The translations under genes and the position numbers were made by a program. From JACCSI01 sp963815285 (GTDB taxonomy: Bacteria > Acidobacteriota > Vicinamibacteria > Vicinamibacterales > UBA2999): 64,000 bases of DNA. Below the pieces are notes generated by a model. It worked only from the letters and a program-made list of their open reading frames with translations. It searched no databases and had not been told where the DNA came from. Shown here one piece after another: positions 53,778-62,128 of the stretch. How positions within the stretch are numbered: position 1 is the stretch's first letter; every line of letters starts with the position of its first letter. The stretch spans positions 620,001 to 684,000 of the forward strand of contig CAWFGB010000005.1 of the NCBI GenBank assembly GCA_963815285.1, written 5' to 3'.

Positions 53778-54950
53778 TCAGTCCCACGGCAGGAGGTTGG
53801 CGGCCTGCATCAGATCGTAGAACGGCCGGCATTCGGGGGGCAGCTTGATCGCCCCGTCCGGCCTGTTCCGCTTGTCGCAGAGCGTGCGCGCCGCCGCCGT
53901 CGGAATGTCGGCGTTCTTGTTGGCCGCGACCCCGAGAGCAATCATGGCTGCCTGCCAGCGCTCGAGCGTCTTGTTGTTGAGGACGGCACCGACCAGCGAG
54001 TAACAGATGGCATACGCACGATCCGTTCGCTCCGGCAAGACGAGGCTGCGCGGATCCTCGAGGATGTCCTCTGGATTCGGCAGGTTCAAGTGCTCACTGT
54101 ACTCGAGGAACGGCAGCGCCTGATCACCGACCAGGCCGGCAAGCGCTGCGCCCTGGAGGACGCGATTGCCCGGCGACACGGCTTCGATCGCTGCGAGCAG
54201 TCGCGACGCCAGATACCACGTCCGAGCCGAAGGCCATGGACCGCTCCGCCGCACCGGATCGTCTGGCGGCGCCAGCCACGAATCGCGGCCAGCGGACTTC
54301 ACGTAGGCGGCGATCAGCGCGCGCTGCCGGTGATGGTGTTGGCGCAAGTAATCAGCCGGCAATACCGGCAGGTCGCTCGGCGGAGGGAAGTCGCTCAGCA
54401 TCATCTCGCACCAGGTGTCGTGGTCCATGGGGAATTCGCCATGCCACAACCGGTTCGCCATCGGTGGCTGGATTTCCTGCCCGCCGGCGGCCCACTCGAC
54501 GGCGTTGCTGGCGCACAGGTAGACGACGCCGCCTTTTTCAGGCTGGTAATCCGGCAGCTGGAGCTCGCCGCACACGTTCTCAGTCAGCAGCCGCAACATC
54601 GCTGCCTGCGTCGTTGGCGGGACCGTCGTCAGTTCGTCCAAAAACACGATGACCATGTGCCCGTCCTCCGCGAGCCGCTGGGCGTCACGTGCCCAGGCCA
54701 TGGGCAGCAACCGCACGCCATCGGCTGTCGAGACCGGGAATCCGCCGAAATCCTGCGGCTCACGAATCGATCCCACCAGGATGATGACCTTGCACTTGAC
54801 CCCCACGCGGGCAAAGGCCGCCTCCAGGCTCTTGGTGAACTCCGTCTTGCCGACACCAGGAAACCCGGTCATGTGCATCGGGATCCGAGCCTGCAATCCG
54901 ATCGCAATCAGCTGCACGAAGTGTTTGAAGGTCATGGCTGGTGCAGGCAA
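53778..54950 (-). CDS. MoxR-family AAA+ ATPase
   Basis: A 390-residue ATPase. Walker A is GFPGVGKTEF (29-38), Walker B VIVFLDELTT (Asp105, Glu106), with sensor-like CASNAVEW. The lid domain is present. It lies first in the cassette, 3 bp before the VWA gene. MoxR ATPases remodel or insert cofactors into partner proteins with the aid of VWA proteins. In ternary conflict systems they are joined by third partners; here the third partners would be the membrane and ParB-fold proteins. No metal-enzyme target is adjacent. Confidence 0.92.
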   Translation of the reverse strand: MPAPAMTFKHFVQLIAIGLQARIPMHMTGFPGVGKTEFTKSLEAAFARVGVKCKVIILVGSIREPQDFGGFPVSTADGVRLLPMAWARDAQRLAEDGHMVIVFLDELTTVPPTTQAAMLRLLTENVCGELQLPDYQPEKGGVVYLCASNAVEWAAGGQEIQPPMANRLWHGEFPMDHDTWCEMMLSDFPPPSDLPVLPADYLRQHHHRQRALIAAYVKSAGRDSWLAPPDDPVRRSGPWPSARTWYLASRLLAAIEAVSPGNRVLQGAALAGLVGDQALPFLEYSEHLNLPNPEDILEDPRSLVLPERTDRAYAICYSLVGAVLNNKTLERWQAAMIALGVAANKNADIPTAAARTLCDKRNRPDGAIKLPPECRPFYDLMQAANLLPWD

Positions 54951-55082
54951 ACCTCGAGTTTCGTCTTCGCCTTAGACCCCGGAGCCGCGGAATCGGCGGC
55001 ACGGTGTCCTTACTGCTGAGGTTTCGAATTCGCGGCGAATGCGGCAGAATGGTCGCGTCACTACCGTTTAACGGAGCTCCCC

Positions 55083-55985
55083 GTGAACGTCTTTCCCCAT
55101 CAGCGCACCCTCGATGGTCGCGCTCAGTCGCTCGATTCCGCCGCCGATCAAATCGCGTTTGGTGAACTGCTGCGCGGCGCGCGCGAACGGTGTGGGATCA
55201 GCCTCCAGCAGATCGCCAACGAGACCAAGATTCCGCAACGCCACCTCGAGTCCCTGGAGCGTGGCCAGCTGACCGCGACGCCCGGAGGTACTTACACCCG
55301 CGGCGAGGTGATTGCGTACGCCAGCGTCGTCCGGCTGGATCGCCAGATTGCCCTCGCGCATCTCGAGCGCGCGCTGCAGCCGGCCGCCGAGACACGATCG
55401 ACACCAGCGCCGCTTCGACCTGACGCCAACAGAACGCGTGTCCGGCGGACGGCGATCGTTGCCGGCGCTGGCACGGCGATCCTGGCGCTCGTCGCGTGGT
55501 CGGGGATTTTCCTGAACTTCGGCGCCGCCCGGTCGCTGGAACTCGAGAGTCCCAGCGCGCCGATCGGCGCCCCAAGCCCGCCCGCCGCGCCAGCCGTGGC
55601 GCCGGAAGTGGCCGCTCCATCCCGGGCCACGGCCACGTCCGGCGTGGCCTCCTCGGCAGAAGCTGAGATGCCGTTCGTTCGTGGGACTGCGGTCGCCGAA
55701 CTCGACCGAGCGGTGAACGAGACTTCGCAAGCCCGTCAAGGTCTCCAGCCGAGGCTCGTCATTGTCAGCGACCCGGCCGGCGCGCGTGTGACGGTAGACG
55801 GCATCGGCCGCGGCCAGACGCCGATATTTATCGACGCGCTGTCACCTGGCACCAGGCGCATTCGCGTGACGCTGGCAGGCTATCTAGCCGAAGACCTCAC
55901 GGTGCCTCTGCGCGCGACAGGGGACACCACCGTCAACATCGTCCTGGATCCCGCGGGCCAGCCTGAGCCGCCGCCCAAACCATAA
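55083..55985 (+). CDS. RodZ-like HTH membrane protein with PEGA domain
   Basis: A 300-residue protein from GTG 55083. HTH_25 (FGELLRGARERCGISLQQIA, TKIPQRHLESLE) is at about 25-100, then a transmembrane segment (AIVAGAGTAILALVAWSGIF) near 125-145. A Pro/Ala-rich linker follows, and a PEGA domain (VIVSDPAGARVTVDGIGRGQ) near 225-290. It resembles RodZ-type scaffolds but ends in PEGA instead of the usual domain. It may sense envelope state. Divergent from the MoxR cassette. Confidence 0.82.
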   Translation: MNVFPHQRTLDGRAQSLDSAADQIAFGELLRGARERCGISLQQIANETKIPQRHLESLERGQLTATPGGTYTRGEVIAYASVVRLDRQIALAHLERALQPAAETRSTPAPLRPDANRTRVRRTAIVAGAGTAILALVAWSGIFLNFGAARSLELESPSAPIGAPSPPAAPAVAPEVAAPSRATATSGVASSAEAEMPFVRGTAVAELDRAVNETSQARQGLQPRLVIVSDPAGARVTVDGIGRGQTPIFIDALSPGTRRIRVTLAGYLAEDLTVPLRATGDTTVNIVLDPAGQPEPPPKP

Positions 55986-56089
55986 GAGCGTCTCACGTCG
56001 AATCAATTCGCCCTGTCGAAGGGGAAGGGCTGGAGCAGGGACCGGTGCTCGACATGGATTCCAGCGAGAGTCCGGTGAGGAGACGTGAA

Positions 56090-56668
56090 ATGCCCTTCAA
56101 AGTAACAGCCGAATACCTGACGGCCGTGACGCTGAAGGTGTTTTTCAGCGTCCTGACGGTTGCCCTCGCCTTGACGGGATATGGCTGTGGCGCTGACGGT
56201 GGCCACCGTTCACCGATCTTTCCCAGCCCCACGGTGCTAGATGCGCCACCACCACCGGGCACGGGGCCCGATCGAAATGCGGCGCGTGAGTTGTGGAGCC
56301 TCACTACCACAATCGTGTCACTGGAAGGCTCCGCGTGCTTCTGGACACAACCGGTCGGTGTGAAAATCGATGCTTGGATACTTTCAGTCGAGCGAAGCGG
56401 GGCGCAGGTGCGCTTCGTCTACGACGTGAACAATCCGCACGACAACTTGTTATTTGTCGGTGCTGTGAATGAACAATCCTTTACAGCCGTGTCAGATACT
56501 TACCGTAGTGGTTTCCCGTGCGCTAGAAACGTGACCTTATCTTCGTCAGTTGTCGGCAGCTTCTCATCCGATAGCCATATGTTATCTGGGCTCGAGCGCC
56601 TGGTGTATCGAGTGGACGGCGGTAGCGAGTTGATTATTACTTTGGAGTGGAACGCTACGCGTAGATGA
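56090..56668 (+). CDS. Hypothetical lipoprotein
   Basis: A 192-residue protein with a signal ending in a lipobox-like LTGYGC. AGGAGACGTGAA precedes ATG 56090. Two further Cys residues (SACFWTQ and FPCARN) may be bridged. No domain recognised. Codon use is less GC-rich toward the 3' end (SSVVGSFSSDSHMLSG) than in the neighbours, which hints at recent arrival. Confidence 0.55.
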   Translation: MPFKVTAEYLTAVTLKVFFSVLTVALALTGYGCGADGGHRSPIFPSPTVLDAPPPPGTGPDRNAARELWSLTTTIVSLEGSACFWTQPVGVKIDAWILSVERSGAQVRFVYDVNNPHDNLLFVGAVNEQSFTAVSDTYRSGFPCARNVTLSSSVVGSFSSDSHMLSGLERLVYRVDGGSELIITLEWNATRR

Positions 56669-56708
56669 GGCGTCCGCGACCCGGCAAAATGGTGCCATCC
56701 CACATCAA

Positions 56709-56893
56709 TTAGAGCTGCGCGCCATTTATTGGACAGCGCGTGCTGGCGTTCCGCGTCGACTCGTGCGTTCCGAGTTGCCCGCTAAACCGCCGCGCCGCGT
56801 TCGCCAGATCGCTATCGCTGACGATGTTGTAGCGCTCGAACACCGATCGCGGTCCTGTGAGTTGCATCGCCACGCGCTTAGGCGCGCCGCGTC
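56709..56893 (-). pseudogene. Tyrosine-recombinase C-terminal remnant
   Basis: The minus frame reads PKRVAMQLTGPRSVFERYNI and VSDSDLANAARRF before a stop. This is the end of a phage-type integrase, including the catalytic Tyr in FERYNI. The Arg-His-Arg part is gone. It marks a second kind of old mobile element in the window. Confidence 0.65.
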
Positions 56894-56929
56894 AAGTCCT
56901 CGAGCAGACCTCCCGCCTCCGGTGGTCCG

Positions 56930-57170
56930 ATCACGACGAGCGTCTCGGGCCCATTCGCCCCGGCCGGCTTCGCGTTCGGCCTGGCGGGCGGCCTCTGGGC
57001 GGTGCGCTTCGTGGAGGCGCTGCTGTTCCATGTCGAAGCGCGCGATCCGGTGACGTTCTCCGGACCGGCGGCTGTACTCGTTGACGTGGGCGCCCTGGTC
57101 GCGTGGATGCCGGCCCGTCGTCGTGCCGCGCGGCTCGATCCGATGATCGTGCTACGTGAAGGGCAGGGAC
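56930..57170 (+). pseudogene. MacB/ADOP-type ABC permease remnant, C-terminal end
   Basis: The plus frame reads GFAFGLAGGLWAVRFVEALL, then DPVTFSGPAAVLVDVGALVA and ARLDPMIVLREG. This is the last membrane helix pair of acidobacterial FtsX-type permeases, ending in the usual P-M-V-LRE. It abuts the integrase remnant, so deletion by the element is plausible. Confidence 0.6.
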
Positions 57171-57296
57171 CGCTCGGCGTCGAGAAGAGGCTCAACAACC
57201 GGCTGGCTTGTGACGACAGCTCGATCGTATCACGCGATCGCACCAGACTGTTTCTCACGCCGTGCGCGTTCCATACTCGTCGTCAGGAGAACGCGC

Positions 57297-58043
57297 ATGA
57301 TTGTTCACGCCAACGGCGTCGAGTTGCATTACGAGGTGGTCGGGACCGGAGAGCCACTGCTCTGGCTTCATGGCTTCATGGGTGCCGGTGCGGACTGGAA
57401 GTACATTTTCTCGCAGCCCCCCGATGGATTTCAGTTAATCGCGCCGGATCTGCGCGGCCACGGTGCTTCGTCGAATCCCTCCGGCGAGTTCTCGTTCCGC
57501 GAGGCCGCGCGTGACGTCATCGGCCTTCTCCAGCACCTGGGACTCGATCGCGTCAAAGCCCTTGGCGTCAGTGGTGGCGGCATCACGTTGCTGCACATCG
57601 CCACCGCCGCGCCGAGCGCCATCACGTCCATGGTCGTCGTGAGCGCGCCACCGTACTTCCCTGCGGAGGCGCGCGCGCTCCAGCGGCAGGCGTCCGAATC
57701 CATGTTTACCGAGGCCGAGCTTGGCCTGATGCGCGAACGGCACCGTCACGGCCATGCACAGCTCCAGGAATTGTTCAGGCAAAGCCGAGCGCTCGCCGAT
57801 AGCTACGACGACGTGAGCTTCACGCCGCCATACCTTGGCACGATCGCAGCGGAAACGCTGATCGTGTTTGGCGATCGGGACCCGTTCTATCCGGTCTCGC
57901 TGGCGTTCGAGCTCAGATCGGCGATTCCCCGTTCGCACCTCTGGGTCATTCCAAACGCCGGACATGGTCCGGTATTCGCGGGCCACGCGCCGCGATTCGT
58001 CGAGACAGCGCTCTCGTTCCTGCGAGGCGACTGGTCGAACTAA
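57297..58043 (+). CDS. Alpha/beta-hydrolase
   Basis: A 248-residue cytoplasmic hydrolase. LLWLHGFMGAGADW holds the oxyanion site, APDLRGHGAS follows, and GVSGGGITLL has the nucleophile Ser. The acid is Asp in FGDRDPFY and the His lies in NAGHGPV. No signal peptide. CAGGAGA precedes ATG 57297. It is close to epoxide-hydrolase-like and esterase-like members; substrate unknown. Confidence 0.85.
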   Translation: MIVHANGVELHYEVVGTGEPLLWLHGFMGAGADWKYIFSQPPDGFQLIAPDLRGHGASSNPSGEFSFREAARDVIGLLQHLGLDRVKALGVSGGGITLLHIATAAPSAITSMVVVSAPPYFPAEARALQRQASESMFTEAELGLMRERHRHGHAQLQELFRQSRALADSYDDVSFTPPYLGTIAAETLIVFGDRDPFYPVSLAFELRSAIPRSHLWVIPNAGHGPVFAGHAPRFVETALSFLRGDWSN

Positions 58044-58264
58044 CGCCGGCGTACAATGCCAGCCTTTAGCCTCGGGCGCCGGTCTGATCCTGATTTGCGA
58101 TTTGTATGAACGCCTCGGCGTGCTGACCCACGAGAGGAACCTCGTCGGGTTGATGGCCGTGAACCGGGATGTGATTTCGCAAGCCGAGACGTGGGATCGA
58201 TCCGACCGCACGTGCTCGACATGGAGTTGGTGTCTGATTCTCACAGCCAGCGCTCCGTCTGGGC

Positions 58265-58705
58265 CTATTCGCCGCGCTTAATGGTCTCCTGACGGTGGGA
58301 GGTACTAACAGCTGTGCTCTCGAGCGTCTGCGTCATCGCAGTCACGCCTTGCGCCATAAGACCCTCGACGAGCGTCGCGAGGTCGTGGGGCAGCAGGTCG
58401 GCAATCCACACGATCCGCGTCCGGGCCTCGCCTTCCGAGAACAGCTGGAATGACGCGTTGTAGTGCGTCGCCTGCCATTCGACCACCGCGTATGCCAAAC
58501 GGCGCCGATCGTCATCGATGCTGACGATCCGTTCGCGGACGACGACGCCGTTGGCGAACGTGACCAGCCTCGACTCACCTTCGACCCGAGTGTCGGTGAC
58601 GAACTGTTGTGCGAGCTGTGAATGAATGGCGCCGATATCCCGAAAGGCGGCCCAGACGTGCGCGACTGGTGCACGGACGGTGAATTCTTTGTGAATGCTT
58701 GCCAT
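58265..58705 (-). CDS. SRPBCC-family (START-like) protein
   Basis: A 146-residue protein: SIHKEFTVRAPVAHVWAAFR, then FANGVVVRERIVSIDDDRRR and ASFQLFSEGEARTRIVWIAD. The helix-grip fold of polyketide-cyclase/Bet-v-1-like proteins binds hydrophobic ligands. GGAAGGTG precedes ATG 58705. It lies downstream of egtD on the same strand with a gap of 187 bp, so co-transcription is possible but not shown. Confidence 0.83.
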   Translation of the reverse strand: MASIHKEFTVRAPVAHVWAAFRDIGAIHSQLAQQFVTDTRVEGESRLVTFANGVVVRERIVSIDDDRRRLAYAVVEWQATHYNASFQLFSEGEARTRIVWIADLLPHDLATLVEGLMAQGVTAMTQTLESTAVSTSHRQETIKRGE

Positions 58706-58891
58706 CACCTTCCCCTTCCTTGGCAGAACACAGTCGCCGTCGCAGTTACGGTCGCTCACCACAGCGTAAAGCAATGGCCGAAACACTTCTTGGCGAAAAT
58801 TGCTCTCGTGGACGACGGCACATGCGGTGGCGTCCCGTCCGTGCCCTTGAACACACGCAGGTGCTGCCGTCGGTGAGCAACATTCCTTCGG

Positions 58892-59866
58892 TTACGTGCG
58901 AGCCGCCAATGCGAGGAGGAACTGGCCTTCGGCGTCAATCCAGTGCGCCCGGCTGGCGAACCCAGCGGTCGCGAGCATCCGCTCAACTCCGGCCAGATTG
59001 TATTTGTATGAGCTTTCGGTCCAGATGGTTTCACCGGCGGTAAGATCGATGGTGAGCCCAGCCTTGGGTACCGCGACACGCTGCGCTCGGCGACTCACCA
59101 GATGCATCTCGACCCGCGCCTCCTGCGCATTCCAGACCGCACGATGGTCGAACGCGTCCAGATCGAAAGAAGCGCCCAGTTCCCGATTGAGGTGTACCAG
59201 CAGGTTCTTGTCGAAGGCCGCCGTCACGCCGAGGGGGTCGTCGTAGGCGAGCAGGAGCTCGCGTTCGGGCTTCTCGAGATCCACGCCCAGCAGCAGCGAA
59301 TCGCCGCCGGCCATCGCATCATGGATGGTCTGCAAAAACGCTACGGCCTCGGGCCTGTCGAAGTTGCCGATGTTCGATCCGAGAAACAACACGAGCGTGC
59401 GTTCTCCCGCCAGCGGTGAACGGGCGGCGATGGCGAGGCCATCTTCATAGCGCGCCCGGTGAAGAATGACGGTGACGTTTCGCTCTTCGCTGACACGCCG
59501 GGAGGCGTCACGTAGCGCTGAAGGGGAGACGTCGATGAGCTCGATCCGTCGGACGTAGCGGGCGTGGTGAGGGGCACCGAGCAGCAGATCGAGCTTCGAT
59601 CCGTTTCCGGGGCCAAGCTCGATGAGGCGGGCGGGGGAGCCGGCTTCCCGCATGACCTCGTCACGCTGGACGGCGATGAGCCGGCGTTCGGCGCGAGTCA
59701 GCGGATACCACGGCAACTCGCAGATGGCGTCGAACAGCGCAGAGCCCAGCGTGTCGTACAACCCGCGTGACGGAAGCTGCCGCGGACGTTGCGTCAGAAA
59801 GTGACGAACTTCGGTCGCGAGATCAGTCGCGTACCCGGTCCCTCCTGGCGTGCCGACCGTGATCAT
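58892..59866 (-). CDS. egtD: EgtD, L-histidine N-alpha-methyltransferase
   Basis: A 324-residue enzyme with RGLYDTLGSALFDAICELPW near the start, SAM motif LIELGPGNGSKLDLLL and the later LFLGSNIGNFDR. ETIWTESSYKYN holds the residues that bind the histidine substrate. It makes hercynine (trimethylhistidine) from histidine in ergothioneine synthesis. Its start overlaps the egtB stop (ATGA), with egtB upstream in the operon. Length and motifs match the family. Confidence 0.94.
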   Translation of the reverse strand: MITVGTPGGTGYATDLATEVRHFLTQRPRQLPSRGLYDTLGSALFDAICELPWYPLTRAERRLIAVQRDEVMREAGSPARLIELGPGNGSKLDLLLGAPHHARYVRRIELIDVSPSALRDASRRVSEERNVTVILHRARYEDGLAIAARSPLAGERTLVLFLGSNIGNFDRPEAVAFLQTIHDAMAGGDSLLLGVDLEKPERELLLAYDDPLGVTAAFDKNLLVHLNRELGASFDLDAFDHRAVWNAQEARVEMHLVSRRAQRVAVPKAGLTIDLTAGETIWTESSYKYNLAGVERMLATAGFASRAHWIDAEGQFLLALAART

Positions 59867-61188
59867 GACGGGTTCCCGGCGAGCCTGAACGTGGCGTACA
59901 CGTACGGATATCGCGGACGGAACCAGTTGCGGAACGTCGGGCGCGCCAGCTCACGGGCCGTGACCGGCGACGCCCCTCTCATCACGTAGTGTGACTCGTC
60001 GAAGAAATCGCTCGAATACTCCGGATATGACGCGCTCGCGTGAAAACCTGGAAACGGCCGGAAGACGTCCGCTGTCCACTCCCAGCCGTTGCCGATGAGA
60101 TCGTCGACGCCGTCCGCGGTCTGCCCTTCGGGGTGTGTGCCGACCGGCACAGGCTCGAATCCTGCGAAGTCGTAGTGGCCACCCGACGGATAAGGTGTGA
60201 CGAGCCGCTGGTATTCCGCCTCCGTCAGCAATCGACGCTTACGCCATCGCGTGTAGGCGCTCGCTTCTGCGTGACTCACATACACCGGCCATTGGAGCGG
60301 AAGCGGCAGCGACTCGAACATCCCGCGCCAGCGCCATACGTCGCCGTCCTGTTCCCAGAAGATCGGATGCCGCAGTCCCTGCTCCTGCACCCACGCCCAA
60401 TCGGCCGGGGACCACAGCTCCGGTCGCGAGTAGCCACCGCTCTCGACGAACTCGAGGAAATCGCCGTTCGACACGTTGAAACGAGCGACCGAAAACGGCG
60501 CGACCTCGACGGTCACTTCCCCGAACTCGTTGTCCCACCCGAATGGGATGGCACCCGGCCGTGCCCCGAGATGCACGCGACCGCCGGCAATCGCGATATT
60601 TTCGGGCGTCACCTGTGACGCAGCAGTGATCACCCGATACGAGGCGGGGCGCCGCTTCTTCTCGTATGGCAATCGGTGCCACATGTAGAGGAGCGTCTCC
60701 TGGTGCATCGCCTCGTGCTCCAGGATGGTGTAAACCGCCTCAGCGCGGTCGAGCAGGGGATGACCTGGGACGTCGAGCGTCTCGTGGGCGAGCGCGTCAA
60801 TCACCATCTTGTCTGCCGCTTCCACGAACGCCCGCACTTGCGCGCGATCGGGCCATACGAATCGCGAGGTTGATCCGGTGTCGGTTTCCTCGGGGTCGAT
60901 CCCGCGCGCAAACAGACGCTCCAGCCGTTCATCGATCCCGGGCTTGCCGAGCGCCTTCTTGACCAGCGTGTTCAGACTGAACGCCGGAATGTGACCTTCA
61001 TAGAACACGATCGGGTGGCGCTGTGCGATTGGCTGGTCGTAATACGCGTCGTCGCTGAGCAGGTTGAAAATCTCAGCCGTGCGTGCGCGATTCTTCTTGT
61101 ACCAAGCAATCGCTTGGACCCTGTCGATGCGCTGGTCAGATGTAATCACCGGTCCAGTATCTCCCCTGCGTCCTGCGAAGTGAAGCAC
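59863..61188 (-). CDS. egtB: EgtB, iron-dependent sulfoxide synthase of ergothioneine synthesis
   Basis: A 441-residue protein. The DinB-like helical domain (about 20-180) has EHEAMHQETLLYM with the iron-binding histidines, and the FGE-sulfatase domain (190-440) has EFGEVTVEVAPFSVARFNVSNG-type strands, GNGWEWTADVF and RGASP at the end. EgtB joins hercynine to a thiol (Cys or gamma-Glu-Cys). GTG 61149 is an alternative start. With egtD it forms the minimal pathway; egtA, egtC and egtE are not adjacent, so the thiol source and the last lyase are encoded elsewhere. Confidence 0.94.
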   Translation of the reverse strand: MLHFAGRRGDTGPVITSDQRIDRVQAIAWYKKNRARTAEIFNLLSDDAYYDQPIAQRHPIVFYEGHIPAFSLNTLVKKALGKPGIDERLERLFARGIDPEETDTGSTSRFVWPDRAQVRAFVEAADKMVIDALAHETLDVPGHPLLDRAEAVYTILEHEAMHQETLLYMWHRLPYEKKRRPASYRVITAASQVTPENIAIAGGRVHLGARPGAIPFGWDNEFGEVTVEVAPFSVARFNVSNGDFLEFVESGGYSRPELWSPADWAWVQEQGLRHPIFWEQDGDVWRWRGMFESLPLPLQWPVYVSHAEASAYTRWRKRRLLTEAEYQRLVTPYPSGGHYDFAGFEPVPVGTHPEGQTADGVDDLIGNGWEWTADVFRPFPGFHASASYPEYSSDFFDESHYVMRGASPVTARELARPTFRNWFRPRYPYVYATFRLAGNPS

Positions 61189-61251
61189 GACAAGAAAAGG
61201 CGCCAGCGCCGGGGAATGGCGCTAGCTGCTGGCGTTGGCCCAGGTGCTGTT

Positions 61252-61884
61252 CTAAAAGCGGAAGGTCACGCCGACCGTGCCGCGCCAGAAGTCCACGTCA
61301 CGCGCTTGGAGGTCGAACAGGTCGTCGTCATCATCTCCGCCTTGGAGCCCGTGGAAAAACCGGAGGTCGCCGCGTAGCCCAACGTTGTCGCCGAAGAACA
61401 CGTGCGCGCCACCACCGAGATTGAAGCCGAGATCGTTGGTGGAGAGGTCCTCAAAGAGGCTCTGCGAAGACACGTTGCTGCGGATCAAGCCGAGGCCGGC
61501 TGATCCGTAGGGGCGAAATCCAAACCCGGTCTGGCCGCCAATCGGTATCCCCAGGACGAGGTTGGTCATGAGCGTCGTCATGTTGCTATCGCCCCAGTCG
61601 AAATCGCCGGTGCCGGAGGTATCCTCGAAGAAATTCGGAGTGCTGCCGAAGTCGATCTCCAAACCAATCACGCCAGCGCCCATCCACGCGAGGTTGACTC
61701 CGTAGGCGACTTTGCGCTCGAAGTTGTCGTTGAGGTCGCCGACATTACCGAAGTCTGCTGATCCGCCGAACGTGACGCCCAGGTAAGGGGTCAGTAACCA
61801 GTCAGCCGACGCCGGTGTGGCTACGCCCCCAAGAAAAAGCAGCAAGAGCGCTGTTCTTCCGACTTGTCTCAACCGTGACTCCAT
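61252..61884 (-). CDS. Outer-membrane beta-barrel protein
   Basis: A 210-residue protein with a signal peptide (ALLLLFLGGVATPASA) and alternating strands (WLLTPYLGVTFGGSADF, FGFRPYGSAGLGLI, LGFNLGGGAHVFFG). It ends in GVTFRF, with the C-terminal Phe used for outer-membrane insertion. A surface loop of Asp repeats (DDDDD) is present. It is of the eight-strand OmpW/OmpX-like type; ligand unknown. Confidence 0.8.
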   Translation of the reverse strand: MESRLRQVGRTALLLLFLGGVATPASADWLLTPYLGVTFGGSADFGNVGDLNDNFERKVAYGVNLAWMGAGVIGLEIDFGSTPNFFEDTSGTGDFDWGDSNMTTLMTNLVLGIPIGGQTGFGFRPYGSAGLGLIRSNVSSQSLFEDLSTNDLGFNLGGGAHVFFGDNVGLRGDLRFFHGLQGGDDDDDLFDLQARDVDFWRGTVGVTFRF

Positions 61885-62128
61885 TTACCTAGCTCCTTCT
61901 TGTTAGATCCTTTTATTAGATCTTTGTGGGGGAGCACCAACGGGCGTGTGCAAACGGAACGCCACCTTTTCGCTTGGGGCGTTCGCGGACGAGTTAGCGG
62001 AAACCTCTGTCAGCTCTTCAGGGCCAACTTAAGGGACTTCCATGGTCATGCAGAGCTGGGTCGAGGTCTGCTAACATTGGAAGGTTGCGGGCACTGGTGC
62101 GGAGTCTGCCGAGCCCACTCACAAAGCC
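61885..62128. other. Intergenic interval before uvrA
   Basis: 244 bp with AT-rich TTAGATCCTTTTATTAGATC near 61901-61920, a possible promoter region for the minus-strand barrel gene. No LexA-type box or hairpin is clear before uvrA. Confidence 0.35.
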
